Source of the DNA: Casuarina equisetifolia | Lineage: Eukaryota > Streptophyta > Magnoliopsida > Fagales > Casuarinaceae | DNA length: 64,000 nucleotides | Reading direction: 5' to 3' | NCBI GenBank assembly: GCA_028551475.1 | Contig: CM052356.1 | Span: 14,225,884-14,289,883, forward strand | Part shown: positions 61,901-64,000 of the stretch, piece by piece | Layout of the letters: each line of letters opens with the position of its first letter | Numbering within the stretch: the first letter of the stretch is position 1 | Position numbers and translations under genes: made by a program | Notes under the pieces: generated by a model | The model's database searches: none | Told to the model about the DNA's origin: nothing | Seen by the model: the letters and a program-made list of their open reading frames with translations, nothing else

Positions 61901-64000
61901 TTTTATTAGTGAAGGGACAAAGACTATTGTTTCATGATACGGAAAAGATCTAATGGACTAGGAAGGCTTCTAAATTTGGGGTATGAACTCATGGACATAG
62001 TTTCATTACTATGGGGCACTGGTTTCATTGAGCTTTGCTTTGTTCCCTTTGTTTAATTGGTCATAAGGTCATCTTCTCACCGAGGAAGTTTGACATCATT
62101 TAGCAAGCCCTAATGCGTTTCAATAGCTTGAAGCGTAATGCTTCGAGAGTGCCATTACATGCAATATCCATTAGGGTCAGCATCACATATTCCCCATATA
62201 TCCTGTCGTCCTCGACTGGCCTACAGAGTATAGATCAAAGACTACTTGAAGACCACACTAACCACACCGAAACCCTAAATCTGACGACAGAAAGCTGTCC
62301 ACGGAGGTCAGCAAACTTCAATGCATGGTTCTTGTGGTGGAAGATTGTTCATAAAAGCAGATGGGTACCAAGAGGCTGAGGCACCAATAATTACGACATG
62401 CGTAACCTGCTTGATGACAAACCAAAACTTGCCTTCTATTAGAACAAACAAGTGAGGCCAAGAGGCCAACTTTCTTTCTTCCACAAAGTTTTGAAAGCAA
62501 CAACTCAAAGCGTTTTATGCTTCTGGCTAGAAATCGACCATGTCGACGATAAGCAGGACTCTCCCTTGAGATTTAGGGGACAAATATTAGTTGTTTAACC
62601 TTAGTGGCAGAGCACCCTGACTACAAAGAATTAAATAACTTTTCTTTAAGCACTTGTGTTTCGAGTGGAGTTTTACCTCACCCAAGAAAGGGGGTGTATC
62701 TAACCCGTCCCACTTCAACGTCATTGCCTACATTATACCAATTACTGCACAGAAGTTCAAAGCTAGTGGATGGCTTCGAAATAAAGCTCTCAATTTCTTT
62801 GAGAGAGTGGCACATTCTTCAGAGAGCGAGACAAGAAATTCGAGAGCATCAACCTCACTGTCGGCCCCCTCCTCCTAAGTCTATTATTGCCTTGGACTCT
62901 AAAGTGGGCCTTATTGAACGACTGCAGATCAAGTCCATAGAGGGTTGTTGGCGGCTTCGTGCACCGTCTTGCCTTCGGAGAATTTTGTAGTTGTGAATGG
63001 GGTGACGAAGGTAGGTTTGGGTGTTTGTTGGATGCAGATGTGTCCACTTGCCTTCGGAGAATTATTCGTTGCTAAAGATGCATAGTTGTCACTATTAACT
63101 TCTCGCGCGAAAATGTTTTTCCTTGTAATGTTGTGAGTAAGAGCCTATCGTTGATAAGTTTTTTGGTGGTACTTAATTGCTACATGTTACCTTCTGCTTG
63201 TTGCCCAAATGTATCTATTAATGATGACATAACGTAACGTGTCTCCAAAAGCATAAAAGTTCGTGGCTAAATCACCTTTGGTCACCACTAACTACCCATT
63301 TATGATTAAAGAAAATATCTGATTTTAGTGATAGAGAATGCTCGTGGCTAGTAATGTTTACTGGAAAAGATATTCTGTCAGCTATTCATTTTAAGCGAAG
63401 AAGAAGGTTGCTTGTTGATGAATCTATGAAATTTGCCCATATCCCCTAGTTTTGTTCCCGTGAAAGATAAGAAAAGTTTTGAATCTGACAATTAGATGGA
63501 TAGACTTTGAAAAGATGGCAAATAGATTATTTGGCCAATTTCTTATCAAGTTTTAAATGACAGAAGTATTGGTTGATGTTTTTATTTTTAAATAAAGACA
63601 ACGCCGCCAACATTAACTGTTCATATTATAATAAAAAGACCAAAAAGACCAAAAAAAAAAAAAAAGTGGGTCGAAAAAGAATAAAAAATTAATAGAGGAG
63701 TGCGGGTGGTTCTACTTGCCATCTACGTAGTTGGGGTTGGTAACCCTTTCTAAATGTGAATGAGGTGACTTTAGTGAAGTCGTTACTCTTCCATACGAAG
63801 ATGGATGACTACACTTTTTATTTTTATTTTTTTATGAAAATAAATTATATTAATAAATATTAAAGTACAAATGTATAAGGGCATACTTATCATTACATAA
63901 GTCACTATATTTATAAAAAGATAAAAGTTAAAAATTTCTAAATCTCACTTAAAATAACATTGTTCTGGAAAATTTTTATACTTTTAAATAAATAAACTCT
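58950..64000. other. GDU 3' flank and gene-poor tail
   Basis: No recognised gene. About 200 bp after the stop is likely 3' UTR. Repeats include (AAAAAT)n at about 60258-60299, a 22-bp tandem (TCATGTTTAATACACACATT plus TC, two full copies) from 60661, and a duplicated TTGCCTTCGGAGAATT at 62971 and 63050. Open frames at 62113-62379 and 62604-62990 lack family similarity. Confidence 0.45.
61340..61600. repeat. Possible retroelement leader remnant
   Basis: TAGTATCAAAGTTAG at about 61386 resembles a decayed tRNA-iMet primer-binding site (TGGTATCAAAGC). Two imperfect copies of a TTTAGGCYTxxTxGCATGAT block flank it (about 61347 and 61551). No matching LTR pair was found, so this is tentative. Confidence 0.3.

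Noticed and set aside
62113-63047. Cluster of overlapping ORFs near the right end
   Set aside because: Several frames on both strands are open at once, none with family similarity or splice-consistent partners.
1-64000. CRISPR arrays, operons or other bacterial systems
   Set aside because: No spaced short palindromic repeats occur, and gene structure throughout is that of a plant nuclear genome.

Overview
This is nuclear chromosomal DNA from a flowering plant. It is AT-rich, with long intergenic spaces, genes split by GT-AG introns of 94 bp to about 2 kb, decayed LTR retrotransposons, and plant-only families (GLUTAMINE DUMPER, clade-II glutamate-receptor-like, cluster-II diacylglycerol kinase). 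I cannot place the species.

Four genes look intact. (1) A TsaA/TrmO-type tRNA (adenine37-N6)-methyltransferase lies on + at 10390-18142, with 9 exons and 382 codons. (2) A cluster-II diacylglycerol kinase lies on + at 20134-31534, with 12 exons and 478 codons. (3) A clade-II ionotropic glutamate-receptor-like channel lies on - at 38804-34943, with 5 exons and 915 codons. (4) A single-exon GLUTAMINE DUMPER protein lies on + at 58458-58949 and has a clear TATA box. All exon chains were rebuilt by hand. Every junction is GT-AG and the phases close without a frame break. The four genes do not form a pathway; this is ordinary plant gene order.

The left 10 kb is the most unusual part. A minus-strand LTR retroelement spans 2554-10055, with inverted LTR ends (TGTTAGGATC / GATCCTAACA), tRNA-iMet-type primer-binding sites, a polypurine tract and a near-matching 5-bp target duplication. 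It carries no recognisable pol. Its interior holds same-sense fragments of three unrelated host genes in a row: a PPR protein, an IDM1/ROS4-like PHD protein and xanthine dehydrogenase. A second LTR-like element (3588-5429, perfect 6-bp target duplication) is nested inside the xanthine dehydrogenase fragment. The 5' LTR ends 334 bp before the TrmO start codon.

Other relics are Copia fragments at 1515-2080 and 32802-33236, an antisense cytochrome P450 (CYP71-type) pseudogene inside DGK intron 7, and a decayed SmE (snRNP E) gene at 41650-48550. The SmE relic keeps its intron positions, but two donor sites are lost and intron 1 is inflated by a segmental duplication (39395-41085 against 42955-45320) and by a dispersed ~240-bp repeat. 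From 48551 to 58348 and from 58950 to 64000 I see no convincing gene, only microsatellites, short tandem repeats and two unrecognised open frames.
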